Below are positions 21,196-33,225 of a stretch of DNA of 64,000 nucleotides, in pieces. A program made the position numbers and the translations under genes. The DNA is taken from NCBI RefSeq assembly GCF_023065955.2, contig NW_026622997.1:19944001-20008000 (forward strand), read 5' to 3'. This DNA comes from Ursus arctos. Taxonomy: Eukaryota; Chordata; Mammalia; Carnivora; Ursidae. The notes beneath the pieces were generated by a model. It was not told where the DNA came from and did no database searches. It worked only from the letters and a program-made list of their open reading frames with translations. Position 1 is the first letter of the stretch; the number at the start of each line of letters is the position of its first letter.

Positions 21196-22252
21196 TAAGC
21201 CTGTTACTGAGCTCCAAGCCAGAATTTAAAAGCCAGCTTTGGCTAGCCACCAACACTCAGCTCTCCCTGGGGCACCCAAACGTGCAAAAAAAAAGTCTGC
21301 ATGGGCTGCTGTGCTAAAACTTCCCTTCCATTGAGGGGTCCGGGGAAGCCCAGAACCGGAAACAGAGCCGTCTGGAAGCTCAGGGAGAAAGAAAGTGAAG
21401 ACCTGGATCAGAGCGGGAAGGAAAGGGAAGGAGGGGGGCATGGAAGATGGGGGACAGGGGCCTGTGCGGGCTCCCCGTTCTTTGGTCCCTGCCACACGGC
21501 TCCCTCCGATGGCAGGTTTACAGTGTGTAGTGCACTGGAGGTTTGCAGGGCTGTGAAATTTTCCACTTGGCTGTCTGCCATTCCCGCCCACCGAGGATAA
21601 CACTTCCACACACACAAGTGGCACACTGAGGCCCTGCTGGAGAGGACTGGAGGATTTTTTGTTTGTTTGTTGCTTTTAAAGAAAAGACCTATTCATATCC
21701 TGATCCTTCATATTTTCCACACCTGGATTTCTTGATTTTTTCCCTCCTTGAAGACAGAGCTAGGAACAGCTCTTCTGGGGCCAATATGATCGAGTTCTTT
21801 TGACTCGTGTATTCTCGAGGAACATGCTTGAGGTATGGGAACTTGCGAGACAGGCCTTGGGGACGGTGAGCAGCACAGAATTTAAGTGCTACGCTAGCGC
21901 CCTGTTTGCTTCCCAAACAAATCATCCACGAGTTCCCTTTCAAAGCCGCAAAGCACACGCCGAACAAAGGCGGGAGGCTCAGGACTAGTACTGTGGGTGT
22001 AACCCTGTTTTCGAGGGAAAAATGTGGTCCTTATCTCCAAAAAAAGGCAAAAATGAATAATAGTAAATCTTTAATTTGGAATTGGTAAGATACTGACAAG
22101 TATACCTCAAAATAACTAAAAAAATGGAGAGAAGAAAATCAGAACGGAGAGAAGAAAATTAGGACAGAAAGGAGAAAGGAGGTATCTGCTATGAATATCA
22201 TTAACTGGGGCTTTTATAGTGAATACAGTTTACAATTGTAGTGCTTTCTTCT
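21196..22252. other. Unassigned non-coding sequence
   Basis: No family recognised. Frames 21226-21624 (-) and 21301-21600 (+) overlap antiparallel in a GC-rich patch and have no recognisable domains. A near-repeat 'ggagagaagaaaatcagaac' / 'ggagagaagaaaattagg' lies at 22124-22165. Confidence 0.5.
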
Positions 22253-22315
22253 TTTTTTAAATTGAGGTATAATTGATAGACAACATTATGGTTTCAGGTG
22301 TATGAAGTGTTTTCA
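22253..22315 (-). mobile_element. L1 3' UTR fragment
   Basis: 'aaattgaggtataattgata', then 'acattatggtttcaggtgt', is the antisense form of a mammalian L1 3' UTR. It is only about 60 bp. Confidence 0.72.
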
Positions 22316-22445
22316 TATTCATTCATTCATTCATTGGACAAAATTTTACTTGGTGCTTCCTATATTCACCAGGTTCTATGTTCATAACGGTGAACGAAAC
22401 AGCCAAGGACCAGGCCTTTAAGGAGCTCACTGCATCAGGAGGGGC
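22316..22445 (-). mobile_element. L2 LINE 3' fragment
   Basis: Starts with an ATTC tetranucleotide run, then 'tacttggtgcttcctatatt', 'cggtgaacgaaacagccaag', 'caggcctttaaggagctcac': the antisense L2 3' end. The ATTC run corresponds to the terminal repeat of L2. Confidence 0.75.
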
Positions 22446-24298
22446 AGACAGAATGAGTGTGTATCATTCGTAGTCCATGTGTGAAATTTGCAGATCGGAT
22501 AGGCATTACGAAGCAAAAAGAAACACTGTGATTTGCGATCATGTTGGGAATACCGCCTCCCGAGGAGGGGCTTCGGAATGCTTTTGTTACAAAACTACCA
22601 CGTGAGAGAAGTTCGGCAGGTAGAGAACACAGCCTCTGCATGATGGGATCTGACTGGACCTGTATGATTAGTTTCTGGTATTTTATCTTTTTTTTTTTTT
22701 TTCTTCCCCTGGCCATTTCTACTGGGTCTCCTTTATCAAGAAATGGGCCACAGAACTGTTCTCGATACCTTGAAATAAGAGAGGATTCTTCTTCCCGAGT
22801 GTCAGAACATCGGAACAACAAACACTAATTTCTGCTAGAGGAACACGGTTCAATGCAGCTATTATACTTGATGTGACAGGAGAGGAAGCCTCTGGTTTCC
22901 TAATGCATCTCAAGTCACCCGTCATCACGGTGAAATAAAAGGAAACTCTGTTAACACCTGCATGCCACAGCTGGAGTTAAGAAAACCCTCTTCCCCCTCC
23001 CCCAAAAGGGCTAAAAACAGATCACATTACATGTAAACTTCTGAAAAAAATCTTCCCAGTGCTTTGCAGTAGGTTCCAAATTTGCTGGCTTCCTCTTTCC
23101 TATTAAGATGTTTTTATTATTTTTCTCTTGAACTCCAGTCTTTATGTCTGTGTCCTGTGAGCCTTCTCATTTGGTTCTTGCTTTGTTTACCTGTTTATTT
23201 ACCCAGGCAAACAACAGGATGGAAAGCAATAAAAAGTAATGAAAATATTGTGCTCATCTGAAGCGTTTTCTTGTTCCCTATCATCCCCGATCTGGTACAA
23301 CTTAATCCTTCTGCTAAGGAGAATCAGCTAATTCGCTTTCTTCATCCTGCAAAATGAAGGCATCCTCAGACAGGTTCATTCATGTCCTCCCCGTGAATGA
23401 AGGAAGTCTGAAAGTCTGTTTGGAATAAATAAGCCAAACTTCTGAGTCGTGTCCCATCTAAAGACATCCAGGAAAAACGTAATTTCTCCTACAGCTTTCT
23501 CATATAACCAAAGACATTAGTAATACTCCAAGCTCCAAGTCTCGAAATACAACTCCTTTTTTGACTTTGCAGTTTTGACAAACTTTAGCAAACTGGGAAA
23601 GAAAAGAGAGAGCAGGAGAAAGGTCTTCTGGAAGCCAAGAGGCCAATACCCCCCCCCCCCCCCCCCAAATCCCAGCCATCAGACTTGGGAAATGATACCA
23701 GGCTGACAGTTTCATCCTCTGGTCCAGAGAAGAAAATGACACAATGCCAATTTCTCCTTCCCCTGACTGCCCACAGCACTCACAGGCTCTACCACACATT
23801 TTGACGCAAGATCCTTTTCAGTTCAGCACTCCATTATACCACCTTTCTATATACTCCACTGGATTTACTTAAGTCTTGGAGGTTCAAAAAGTTTCTAAGC
23901 TCCTGGATGAAGGAAACCCTGTCGCCCCTTTCTTTTGCAGCCCCCTCACCGTGTCTAGTAGGAGAGCCTGCATTTAAATTAAATGATCCATATTCAAAAC
24001 CTGTTCTATGACTTAACCCTTACTCCAAAGGAATGAGGACTCCATAGTATCATTGAAGCCCTTCCCACCTGCCTCCGTCCTCCAGGATCCCGTGGCTCCT
24101 ACGATGCCTTACCAACCACATGAAAGCCCTCCAGGAACAGGAGAACAATTAAGTTACAACTTCGCCTTCTCTCTTTGGTTCTTCCGACCCATTACATGTG
24201 GAGTCATTAGTGAATTTTATCCTTGATGCTCACCGCTTTCCAAGCCACTGGTAGGGAAAGCCTGGTGGTGTGTGGTGGGGAGATTGGATGCTCTGAGG
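22446..24298. other. Unassigned sequence with homopolymers
   Basis: Contains T16 at about 22688-22703 and an 18-C run at 23649-23666. No gene or repeat family recognised. The frames 22435-22821 (-) and 22541-22828 (+) overlap antiparallel across the T run and are not credible. Confidence 0.5.
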
Positions 24299-24340
24299 CA
24301 GTGCTCTTGAACCTGAACCATTATCAGAAAAACCTGGAGG

Positions 24341-24530
24341 TCGGGGTGCTTGGGTCACTCAGTCGGTGAAGCATCTGCCTTTGGCTCAGATCATGATCTC
24401 GGGGTCCTGGGATGGAACCCCGCATTGGGCTCCCTGCTCAGCGGGGAAGCCTGCTTCTCCCTCTGCCCCTCCCCCTGCTTGCACGCTCTCTCGCTTTCTT
24501 TCCAATAAATAAATAAATAAAACCTTAAAA
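24341..24530 (+). mobile_element. CanSINE inside MER5A
   Basis: Copy with 'ggggtgcttgggtcactcag', 'ctgctcagcggggaagcctg' and an AAAT tail. The target 'aaaaacctggagg' (24328-24340) is repeated with one extra T at 24531-24544. Several substitutions in the head suggest moderate age. Confidence 0.96.
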
Positions 24531-24581
24531 AAAAACCTTGGAGGGCTTATGAAACAAACACTCTGAGGTCACAGATGCTTG

Positions 24582-24593
24582 CCCCCCCCCCCC
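24582..24593. repeat. C12 homopolymer
   Basis: Twelve consecutive C within MER5A, replacing the 'gccccacccc' segment of the consensus. Confidence 0.9.
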
Positions 24594-24702
24594 ATTTCTC
24601 ATTCATTAGACCTGGGGTGGGGCCAGAGATCTTGCATTTCTAACAAGTTTCCAGGTAATGCTGGTGCTGTTGGTCCACGGACCACACTTCGAGAACCGCT
24701 AC

Positions 24703-25329
24703 AGGTAAGCCTTCCCTAAAGGTAAGCCTTTCAGTCAATGACCTAGCCAGGCAGAGGTTAAGAATCTTTTGGGTATATTTGATCACTCTAAAAAGGCTAC
24801 ACTGGAAGGAGTAACATCTGTCTGGTCTAGAGAGGTGGCAAATGGCCAAAAAACCAGAAAGGCCTTCTAAACTGGGGGAAATTTTTGTTGCTTTAGTGTT
24901 GGGCTCTTGTCTGCTCTCCCCCTACTGGCTCCAGGTCCTGTCAGGGTTAATTCTGTCCTTCCTATCTCCATTAATCTTTTTCTTCTCTGCTAGAAACTTC
25001 TCGGCCGAAACACACTCAGCCACTGCTATCCCTAGGAGACCTTCCACAGGCTCTGCTACATTCCCAAATGGCTGTTGCCTCTCTCCTGTTCACTAATGAC
25101 CATGTGAGAGTGTGGGATAAATTCCATGCTGGTATTGTACCAAGTACAGCTTAACCTGCCTCCTGAAAGCAGTGGCTTTCCCTCCCTGACTTCTCTTCTA
25201 CTATTTGGTTATGCTCCTCGATAGTTCCTTCGATTTCCTTTTACTTATATTTAGTGGACTGGCATCTTTGCCTGAACATTATCTTTCTGGAATGACCTCT
25301 CCCCCATTCTTCTGTTATCCAGGCTGGGG
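24703..25329. other. Unassigned non-coding sequence
   Basis: Pyrimidine-rich over 24890-25320. The frames 24842-25096 and 25205-25420 carry no known motif. The LTR-like repeat that follows may begin earlier than I place it. Confidence 0.45.
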
Positions 25330-26282
25330 TGACCTCACACCTTGGGTGCAAAGACGGGCACATGACCTAGTTCTGGAAAATCAGAATACGTATCCCTCTC
25401 ACTATGATGCCTGGTTTTAGGGACAGGCACATAACCAAAGCCAATCATCGGCCTCTCTCGGGTAGGCTGGAACACTCAAGTGTTGCCTCCTAAGAGCTGT
25501 TTTTACTTCCTTGTGAGGAAAGCCCATTTGAGAATGAGACTCTATACCAGGGAGCAAAGCTTAAAGACAGAAAGTCTGAGTCTTGATGACGATGAGGTGC
25601 CTCGGATCCAGCCGTGCCAAAAGTGAGAATTATCTCTGGATTTTTTTTTAGTGATGTTGTGAAGAGACAAAAATCCACAGTGGCCCCCTAGATTGCCCTA
25701 TGTCCTATGCACACACACCTTCTCCTAGTTATTGAATCAAGCACTAATTCAACTGCTGCCACTTGGAGGGGATTTTGCAGCGAAAAGTAAGGTCCCGAGT
25801 CAAGGGACCTTAAAATAGAAAGATTATCCTTGGTGGGCCTGACCTAATCAGGTGAGCCCTTCCAAGGGACAGGCTCTTCCGTGAATGAGATTCAAAATGA
25901 GAGGACATATTTGGGTTGGGGGGGGGGTAGGGGTTAGCACCACATAACAAGGTACCAGAGAAGCACTGGCTGACAGCCCTAGAAATATATTCTGCCAATC
26001 ACCATGTGAGCTTGAAAGATGATGGCAGGCCCCCAGTGAAAATGCAGTCCAACCAACCCCTTGATTTCGGCCTTATGAAACCCTGAATGGAGAAGCCAGC
26101 TAAGCCGTGGTAGCTGCGGAAACCAGGACAACAAGGGTGTGGTTTGAAGCCACTAAGTGATGGTAATTTGTTATGTGGCAATAGAAAACAAATAAATGAG
26201 ATACAATAAAAAAAATTTTTTTTTTGGCTTAAGTCACCTTGAGTTTTATTTGTCTCTTGCAACCAAGATATCCCAGTACTCT
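25330..26282 (+). mobile_element. Old LTR-like repeat, split by an MLT1
   Basis: Two separated parts look like one old dispersed repeat. The left part (about 25330-25665) has 'gggcacatgacctagttctg', 'acaggcacataaccaaagcc' and 'ggatccagccgtgcc'. The right part (about 26225-26282) has 'ggcttaagtcaccttgag' and 'tctcttgcaaccaagatatc'. Recalled mammalian copies join these two parts directly around a polyadenylation-like region, as in an LTR. I cannot name the family. Confidence 0.6.
25690..26200 (+). mobile_element. MLT1-type LTR (ERVL-MaLR)
   Basis: Hallmarks are 'ggattttgcagcgaaaag', 'agaaagattatccttgg', 'gggcctgacctaatcagg' and the 3' end 'ggtttgaagccactaagtg' with 'tggtaatttgttatgtggc' and 'caatagaaaac'. 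It is a solo LTR with no viral genes, sitting between the two halves of another repeat. A G10 run is at 25918-25927. Confidence 0.75.
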
Positions 26283-27034
26283 TGGTTCCTCCCAGACTGT
26301 ACTAATCTGGTGTTCCTCACACATCACTCTGCTGCTCCTCTTCTTATTCCTTCTAGGCTATGTGTTGCCCGAGGTTACACGCTCAGCCCTCTTCTCTGTC
26401 TATGCTAAATTCCTTTTATTGCATAGAGTTCTTAAATCTGTACCCTGGGCCCTGGCATCTCCCCCTTTCAAGCTGCCGGATAATACGCAGTCTCGAGAAA
26501 CTGCATCTGTTTCAAAACCTCCCATTTTTGCCCCCAAACCCGTCCTCCTCTTCTATTTCTGATTCTTGCTAACAGCTTCACTGTCTTCTCTTCCTCCCCG
26601 CGCCCATCGGTTGCTGAGTCTCGTGGACCCACACCGCCATGCTGGCTCACACTCTGTTCCCCCAACAGTGGCCTGCTCGCTGGTCTTCTCGCCTTCAGTC
26701 TTCTCCCTGTGCACCCCTCTGAGTCAGCCCCATTGGATCATCCTTCTTCAAGTAGATGAGATCACACAACGTCTCCACACTATACCGTCACGGGTTCCTG
26801 CAGCTGGCGGAGATCGTCCACACTCTGATGGGAGAGGCCGTCACAGTTTGGCCCTTCATCAGCTTTCCTCCTGATGCAGGTTGTCCCAGCCAGAAGGCGC
26901 CTCTCCTTCATCTCTGAGAGCTCCCATTTCCACGTCACCAGTCAAAATTCAAGCCCCACATCCCAAGGCCTATTCAAGGCCTACTTTTCCCATCACTCCT
27001 TCTGCCAGCCTGCTATCTTATACCCTTCTCCATC
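26283..27034. other. Unassigned sequence, possibly degraded L2 in part
   Basis: Pyrimidine-rich, with overlapping plus frames (26239-26562, 26566-26874, 26881-27135). Some phrases (26430-26640) vaguely resemble the L2 interior, but not enough to call. The last frame runs into the Tigger element. Confidence 0.4.
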
Positions 27035-27531
27035 ATCTGCAATTTCTCTGTCTGCAATTTCCGTTACCTATGGGCAATCAAGGCCCAGAAGCCCAGGGTC
27101 CTCCTTCTGATGGAAGGTCAGAGGGTCAACAGTAGCCTCGGCTGCGTCCCATGCCTACGTCATTCACCTCACTTCACCCCGTCACGGAGGCATTTTATCC
27201 TCTCACGTCATCACAGGAAGAAGGGTGAGTACGGTACAGTAGGATATTTCGAGAGACGGAGACCACATTCACATGCCTTTTCTTACAGTACGCTGTGACT
27301 GTTCTACTGTTACTGTATTCGTTTTTTACTAAGTTATTAATTTATAAATTATAATAGATTATGAATAAATGTATAATTCATAAATTGGTTCATTTATAAA
27401 TTAAGCATTATCACCGCTTTGTATGTACAGGAAAAAACAGTATATATGGGGTTCGGTACTCTCCATGGTTTTGGGCATCTGTGGGGGGTCTTGGGAGTGT
27501 ATGTCCTGTGGATAATGGGGCACTATTGTGC
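27035..27531 (+). mobile_element. Tigger-group (TcMar) DNA transposon
   Basis: A non-autonomous Tigger relative over nearly its full length: 'gcaatttccgttacctatgg', 'cctccttctgatggaaggtc', 'cctacgtcattcacctcac', 'agaagggtgagtacggtac', 'gagaccacattcacatg', an AT-rich middle, then 'gggttcggtactctccatgg' and 'gggtcttgggagtgtatg' with the terminal 'ggataatggggcactattgt'. The right end pairs with the left as diverged terminal inverted repeats. No transposase frame is present. Confidence 0.85.
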
Positions 27532-29754
27532 CTCCCCCCATTTTTTTATGTGAACTCTGATAGTTTTTCATTCCTTTTCCTTAGGATACTAATAATTGTA
27601 TTCCTTATGCTAAGACGGGCACCATTTCTCCAGGCAGACTGCAGCGAACTCCATGAAGTGAGGGTTTCTCTCAGCCTTCTTCTAGTGCTTTTCTAAATGG
27701 TCAACACTTGACAAATACTTGCTGGGGAACTGACTGAGAATGTGGTATTTTACTTTCACTCTGACATGTCCTCAAGTCTCTTGACTCTGTGGTTTTACCA
27801 AAGAGGAGAGCTCCCTTTCTGGTGACTTGGGAGAAAAACCATTACATAAGCCTCTATGGAAACTGCTCAAGCAATGACATGTTCTGCAAGAGCTCCTTTT
27901 TCCAACTCAGGACCAAAGCCGACTCTTTGTATTTTGGTTCTGATGGAGACAGAGAAGCAACTAGGACTGCCAGAGACTACAGAGTTCAGAAACGGTCCCT
28001 CTAGACAAGCACACTCAGCCCGGCAGGGCCCAGAGCCTCTGTCTCCACTCCGCTCACAAAAGACCATCAATGCCAGTCACAGAGGCCCAAACGCGCCTCT
28101 GTACCCAAAAGGCCATGAATGTCGATGCAGAAATATCCCGAGAGGACAGGTGTCCAGTCAGATTTTAAGAAGAGCTGCAGGAAGGTGAAGGGTGGGATGA
28201 AGCCCAGACCTGAGCTGATCTGAAGAATAGGACTTACTCGTCACATCGTGGGATCCCTATTCAATCAACATGTGATGATTTGTGTGATTTATCCATTCTA
28301 AAATCTTTTTCCAAACTGGTAATCCTTGAATTCTGCACTGGGATGCATTTTGGGACATTTTCTCCCAATAGTGACTGGTTTGTGTTTAGGTAATAAAAAC
28401 TAAAATGAGTACGTGTCTAAAGAACACGTCGCCAGAGAGATACATATGCTGGGAAAAATCCTCTGATCAAACTTAAAAAATTTACAATTCATGTTGATTC
28501 ACGCCACCGTTTCTCTCTTACTTTTTAGCAAAGCTTATCACACAAAGGTAGGGTTTTATCCACACACATATAGACTCGGCAGGTGTCTATGTGCAAGTTA
28601 CACCTCCTTCCCAGTATAAAGCAAAGTCTGCTAAGAGATGTAATTATGCATCCAGAGAAAAGTATGTCTGCATAGCAAGAATAAAATTAAAATACGTATG
28701 AAAATACCTCATCTGCATTGAATGACATCTCTAGGAAAGCATAATGTTCAAGACCAAGGCGGCAGGTGCTCCTTATTGACAATGTCTTCCTGGCCTTATT
28801 GTTTACAACTTCGCTCCCGCAGGCTTGCTGAAGCCCATCAGAAGGCCCTTGGCCAGAACATGAAGGCATCTTGCTCAAGAAGCCCAGACAGCACACCGAG
28901 GCTCCGCATTCTCCGGGTTACAAGACCCTTTCACACCGCGGGAAGTCATCGCACACCTTCTCCCTGAAGGGGTTGTATTCACGCCTGCTCGAGGCGGCCA
29001 GTGCTTAGTTTGGGTGTCGCAGAAGGGCTTGGTAAAAAATGGGGAAGGTGGGGAGGGGCCTGTGCTTCCTGGGTGATCGTTCACAAAGCAGCTACAGGTC
29101 GGGAGCAGTTAGGGTCCCATCTGCAGCCTTTGGGAGGAGTGCTCTGACTTGGACTTTCAATTTCTGCTCTTCTGGCTCGAGGACAAAATTTAGGAAATTA
29201 AACCAAAATTTAGAACGCAATTCGTAAACATTCTAAGAAAGAAATGTAAATATTTCCCCCTCGTTCTCTTTTCACATAGTATTAGGAGTTACACGATAGC
29301 ATCTTCATTTTATTTGGTCTGACTTCACGGAATCCCAAATGATGGGTCAAAGTAAAATGCCAAGACAGAATCCACATTCCCCTCCACCTCCATACTGTTG
29401 AACAGATACAAGTCATAGAATTCACCAGAGGTATTCAAAACAGAACTCTGGAAGCACCCTATCAAGCCACAACTTCCTTTTCATTGAATGAAATACTATC
29501 ATGTAAAAACACGGCTATTACCAGAACCTCAAATCATGCTTTGGAAGTAAGTTTGAGTATGGTTACATGAAAAAGGCTACTCTAAGATTTTTTATGAAAA
29601 CAGAATTATTTTCCCAAACTCTAGACCAGCAACAGTTTTAACTACCCAACTTCTGCACGATGTTTGGGTAAGAGGACTTTCTGTAATTGTATTAGGCGAA
29701 TCTCATTTGTCTTCCTTTTTGTCTGCTTTATTGAATTAATAAAGCCAACAAATA
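27532..29754. other. Unassigned non-coding sequence, 2.2 kb
   Basis: No gene or repeat recognised. The frames 27856-28188 (+) and 27867-28070 (-) overlap antiparallel and match no family. Confidence 0.5.
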
Positions 29755-29770
29755 TAATGAACCTATGTAT

Positions 29771-29970
29771 ATTTTTTAAATGTATTTATTTATTAGAGAG
29801 AGACAGAAAGCATGAGCGGGAGGGGCAGAAGGTGAGGGAGAGAGAATCTCAGGCAGACTCCACACTGAGTGCAGAGCCCAACACGGGGCTTCATCTCACG
29901 ACCCTGAGATCACGACCTGAACCGAAACCAAGAGTCGGACGTTCAACCGACTGAGCCACCCAGGTGCCCC
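29771..29970 (-). mobile_element. CanSINE (SINEC), minus strand
   Basis: T-rich tail at the left, then 'gagagagacagaaagcatg', 'cctgagatcacgacctgaac' and head 'actgagccacccaggtgcc'. The flanks 'taatgaacctatgtat' (29755-29770) and 'taatgaccctacattt' (29971-29986) agree at 12 of 16 positions, so the duplication is decayed and the insertion is old. Confidence 0.95.
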
Positions 29971-29986
29971 TAATGACCCTACATTT

Positions 29987-31936
29987 TAATCTCTTTTTTC
30001 ATACTATTCCAGGTAGCTGCCTCCTTGTTTAACTATTACAACTTTCTGATGCAGTCAGAACAAAAGTATTGCAGGACAAAGTTGCTTTTGTAAACTTCTC
30101 TCCTTTTGGAGGAGGCTTAATAAAACTATTCTAGCTTAAATCCGAGCTTTCAATGGTTGCAGCTGTAAACACCAAGTAACAGAAATGCCACTTGGCATGA
30201 AGTCTGGGGATTACCTGTTGAAACACCAAAGGCAGGTATACTTTGAAGTGGGTTACTTGGTGCTGGGGAACTACCAAGAAATGCAATTATTCTTTTTGTA
30301 TGAATCTGGAGGTGAAGATTTGATACCGTATTTGGAGCAAAGATGATCCGCAGTGGGGGCGGGGGGGAGCACATGCCTTCTTGAGACGGTTACAAGTAAC
30401 ACTGTCTAAAGAAACACCTCCTATTCCACTTGCTACAATGTTTTCAGCCCAAACAAAGGGAAATACCAAGAATTATTTTCTGAGCAAAGGACCCCCAGGC
30501 AAGATGCAGCCACAATTTGCCTTCACGGCCCTGAAACTCCGTCAAAATACCTGATGATGGTGTTTCATCAAAAATCCCAAGGAGTTTCTTGACATAATGA
30601 GCCTTCTAAAAGTTTCCTACATCTCTTTAAAAATAAATATCAAAAAACTCCATAGACATAGCAACATCGGTTTGTCACACGGCCCGAGAACACACATTCT
30701 TAGGACACAGCATAGCCAGCACAGCTCCCCCATTTCTATCAGATGAAAGAATAAGGGGCTTTCTCCCCTCCTCCTTCAGCCTCTGGGTTTAGGGGTTTAT
30801 CCTCATATCATGGCTCAGGGGATTCTCACACTTAACAACTCCCAACATATCAAAAGAGGAGAAAATCTCTCGCTCCTTAATTGTTTTGTCGAATAAGCTC
30901 TCAAAAGTTCATTTTTGTTACCTTTTTTCAGGCAAAATAAGAGGCCTTTTACAAAAATTCTATTGCTAAAACAATGGAATTCTCCCGGGAATGACTTAGT
31001 TATGGAAATGAAGTGACAGCTTCTTTTATCTAGCCAGGCAGAAAGTCTGCATTTATAAAAGGCATTCAGAGCACTCAAGTGCTGTGTGTGGGCGGGCATA
31101 AAATGCTATTTTTAATTCAGATTGCAGCATTCCTCCCATACAGGTCTTTCAGATAATCATAATCATAATAATACTGATCTACAAAGAAAAAAAAAAAAAG
31201 ATTCTCATTTCTGCTGACCCCAGCAGAAAAAGGAAGAAAAAAAAATGAGGAAAATGACAAATATGGTTTCCTTCCGCATGTGGACCACTCCGGAGGCTCA
31301 GAGATCAATCTCGAAAGCTATCAGAGCTGACTATCTATTATCCAGAATTAAAAGCACTTAAGCTCTGTGAGTAACAGCGTCCCATCTCACACAAATTTAC
31401 ATTTTTGTACGTGTGACTTTCATTGTGAGGGATCACCTGTGCCTGCCAGGAAATACTGGGTGAGTTCTTCCGTCTGTTCTCAAGAGTTAACAGTCCTGGG
31501 TGATGCTGCGACGGATGAGTCCATCTATGTGACAGGGTCACACCGGAAACCCGATTTCTGATTTGAAAAACCGGAAGGCCCCTCGGGTATGCAAGAGGCA
31601 CTTGAGCTTCTGTTTGGGCAAATGCAGAGCGTTTCAGGTCGGGTATGGAATTTGCCGATGGGAGATTGGCAGATGGTCGCCATGTGCCTCCTACTGGCTC
31701 TGCTGGGGACCAAAGCCTGAGGAGGGGTGATGGATGGAAGTTCGGGTAAGGAAGAGGAGACCAGCGTCACTGATGCTGCAGAAGCATGACACCGGGGAGA
31801 AAAAAGGTGTAGGATCAGAGTGGAATTACAAGGATAACGGATGGAACAAGACCTCTAGCAACGGCTCAGTGACTGGTTTCCGACCATTCCAGCAGGGTTG
31901 GAGAAGAGAGGACAGGGTCAGAGAGAGACTTTGTAG
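29987..31936. other. Unassigned non-coding sequence, 2 kb
   Basis: A G-rich patch at 30354-30368 and A-runs at 31184-31199 and 31236-31244. None of the frames, including 30815-31099 (-), resembles a known protein. Confidence 0.5.
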
Positions 31937-33140
31937 TTGAAGTAAAGTTCATATAACATAAAACTCGCCGTTTTAAATATTTTTAAAGTGTACAATGCAG
32001 TGGTTTTTACCATTATCTCATTCCAGAAGATTTTCGTCATCTCAGAAAGAAACTCCATACTCACTCTCTATTCCCACCTCCTCTCTGTTCCTGGCAACCA
32101 CTACTCTACTTTCTGTTCGATGGATCTGCCTATTGTGGATGCTGCATATAAATGGACTCATATAATACGTGGCCTTTTGTGGCTGCCTTCTTTCACTTAA
32201 CATCATGCTTTCAGGATTCACCCAGTACTTCATTCCCTTCCTGGCTCCATAATACTCGGTTGCATGTATGGACCACATTTTGTTTCTCTATTTATCAGCT
32301 GATGGACATTTGGGTTCTTTCCACTTTGTGGCTATTGGGAAGAATGCTACTTTGAACATTCTTCTACCCATTTTTGTTTGAATGCCTGTTTTCAATTCTC
32401 TTGGGTTGTACGCTGGGCCACATGGTCATTCCATGTCTTACATTTTGTGGAACTGCCGAACCGGTTTTCCACAGTGGCTGTACTGTTTTCTGGAAATGTA
32501 TGAAGTCTCCAAACTCCCCTCCTTGCCAATATTTGTTATCCCCCTTTTATTTTTCATTATGCCTATCCTAATGGGTATGAAGTGGGATCTCACTGTGGTT
32601 TGGATTGCATTTTCATAGCCACTAAGGATGCTGAATGTCTTATCCATGTGCTTGGAGGCCATTTATAGATCTTCGGAGAAATGTCTATTCAGTCCTTCGG
32701 CCATTTAAAAACTGGGTTGTCTGTCTTTTTGTTGCTCGGTTCTAACAATTCCTTATATATTCTGGAAACCAGACTCTGATCAGATACATGATTTGCAAAA
32801 ATTTTCTCCCATTCTGTAGGCTGTCTTCTGACTGTCTTGATAGTGTCTTTTGAGTCACAAAAGTTTTTGATTTTGATGAAGTCCAATTTATCTATTTGTT
32901 GTTGTTGCTTGCATTTTCGGTGTCATATTCAAGAATCCATTGCCAAACCCAAGGTCATGAACATCCACTCCTTTGTTTTCTTCTAAGAGTTTTATAGTTT
33001 CGCTCTTACATTTAGGTTGACCCATCTTCATTAATCTTTTGTATATGGTGTGAAGGGTCCAGCTTTTTTTTTTTTTTTTCCGGCATGTGTCTCATGTGTC
33101 CTTCCCAGTTGTCCCAGCACCACTTGTGGAAAAGAGGCCC
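31937..33140 (-). mobile_element. Long L1M fragment (3' UTR and end of ORF2)
   Basis: About 1.2 kb of antisense mammalian L1. The order is 3' UTR ('tttaaagtgtacaatgcagtg', near 31984), then 'ctggcaaccactactctac', 'gctgatggacatttgggttc', 'ttttccacagtggctgtac', 'cctatcctaatgggtatg', 'ggagaaatgtctattcag', 'ccttatatattctgg', 'aagtttttgattttgatg' and 'ttgtcccagcaccacttg'. It is 5' truncated and full of stops and indels, and only short relics of the reverse transcriptase C-terminal region can be read (minus frames such as 32438-32662). L1MA/L1MB-like. Confidence 0.95.
33065..33080. repeat. T16 homopolymer within L1M
   Basis: An uninterrupted T run replacing the 'cttcattcttttgcatg' segment expected in this L1 family. 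Confidence 0.85.
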
Positions 33141-33188
33141 AAGAAATTTTGAGTATGGAATTATTTTAGTCTGTTCTCTTTTAAAAGG

Positions 33189-33189
33189 G

Positions 33190-33225
<36 letters not shown>
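33189..33225. repeat. (GT)n-(GC)n microsatellite
   Basis: About eleven GT units pass directly into four to five GC units. A strictly alternating purine-pyrimidine run with a GC core. Confidence 0.95.

Larger units (their letters stand above)
24299..24702 (+). mobile_element. MER5A (hAT-Charlie) DNA transposon, split by a SINE
   Basis: Left part 'cagtgctcttgaacctgaac', right part from about 24545: 'gcttatgaaacaaacactc', 'gacctggggtggggccagag', 'cttgcatttctaacaag', 'ggtaatgctggtgctgttgg', 'accacacttcgagaaccgc'. These fit the non-autonomous hAT element MER5A (about 190 bp when intact). The SINE at 24341-24530 separates them. Confidence 0.93.

Noticed and set aside
32042..32662. Minus-strand frames that look protein-like
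   Set aside because: They are remains of the L1M element (ORF2 C-terminal region and beyond), broken by stops and indels, not a host gene.
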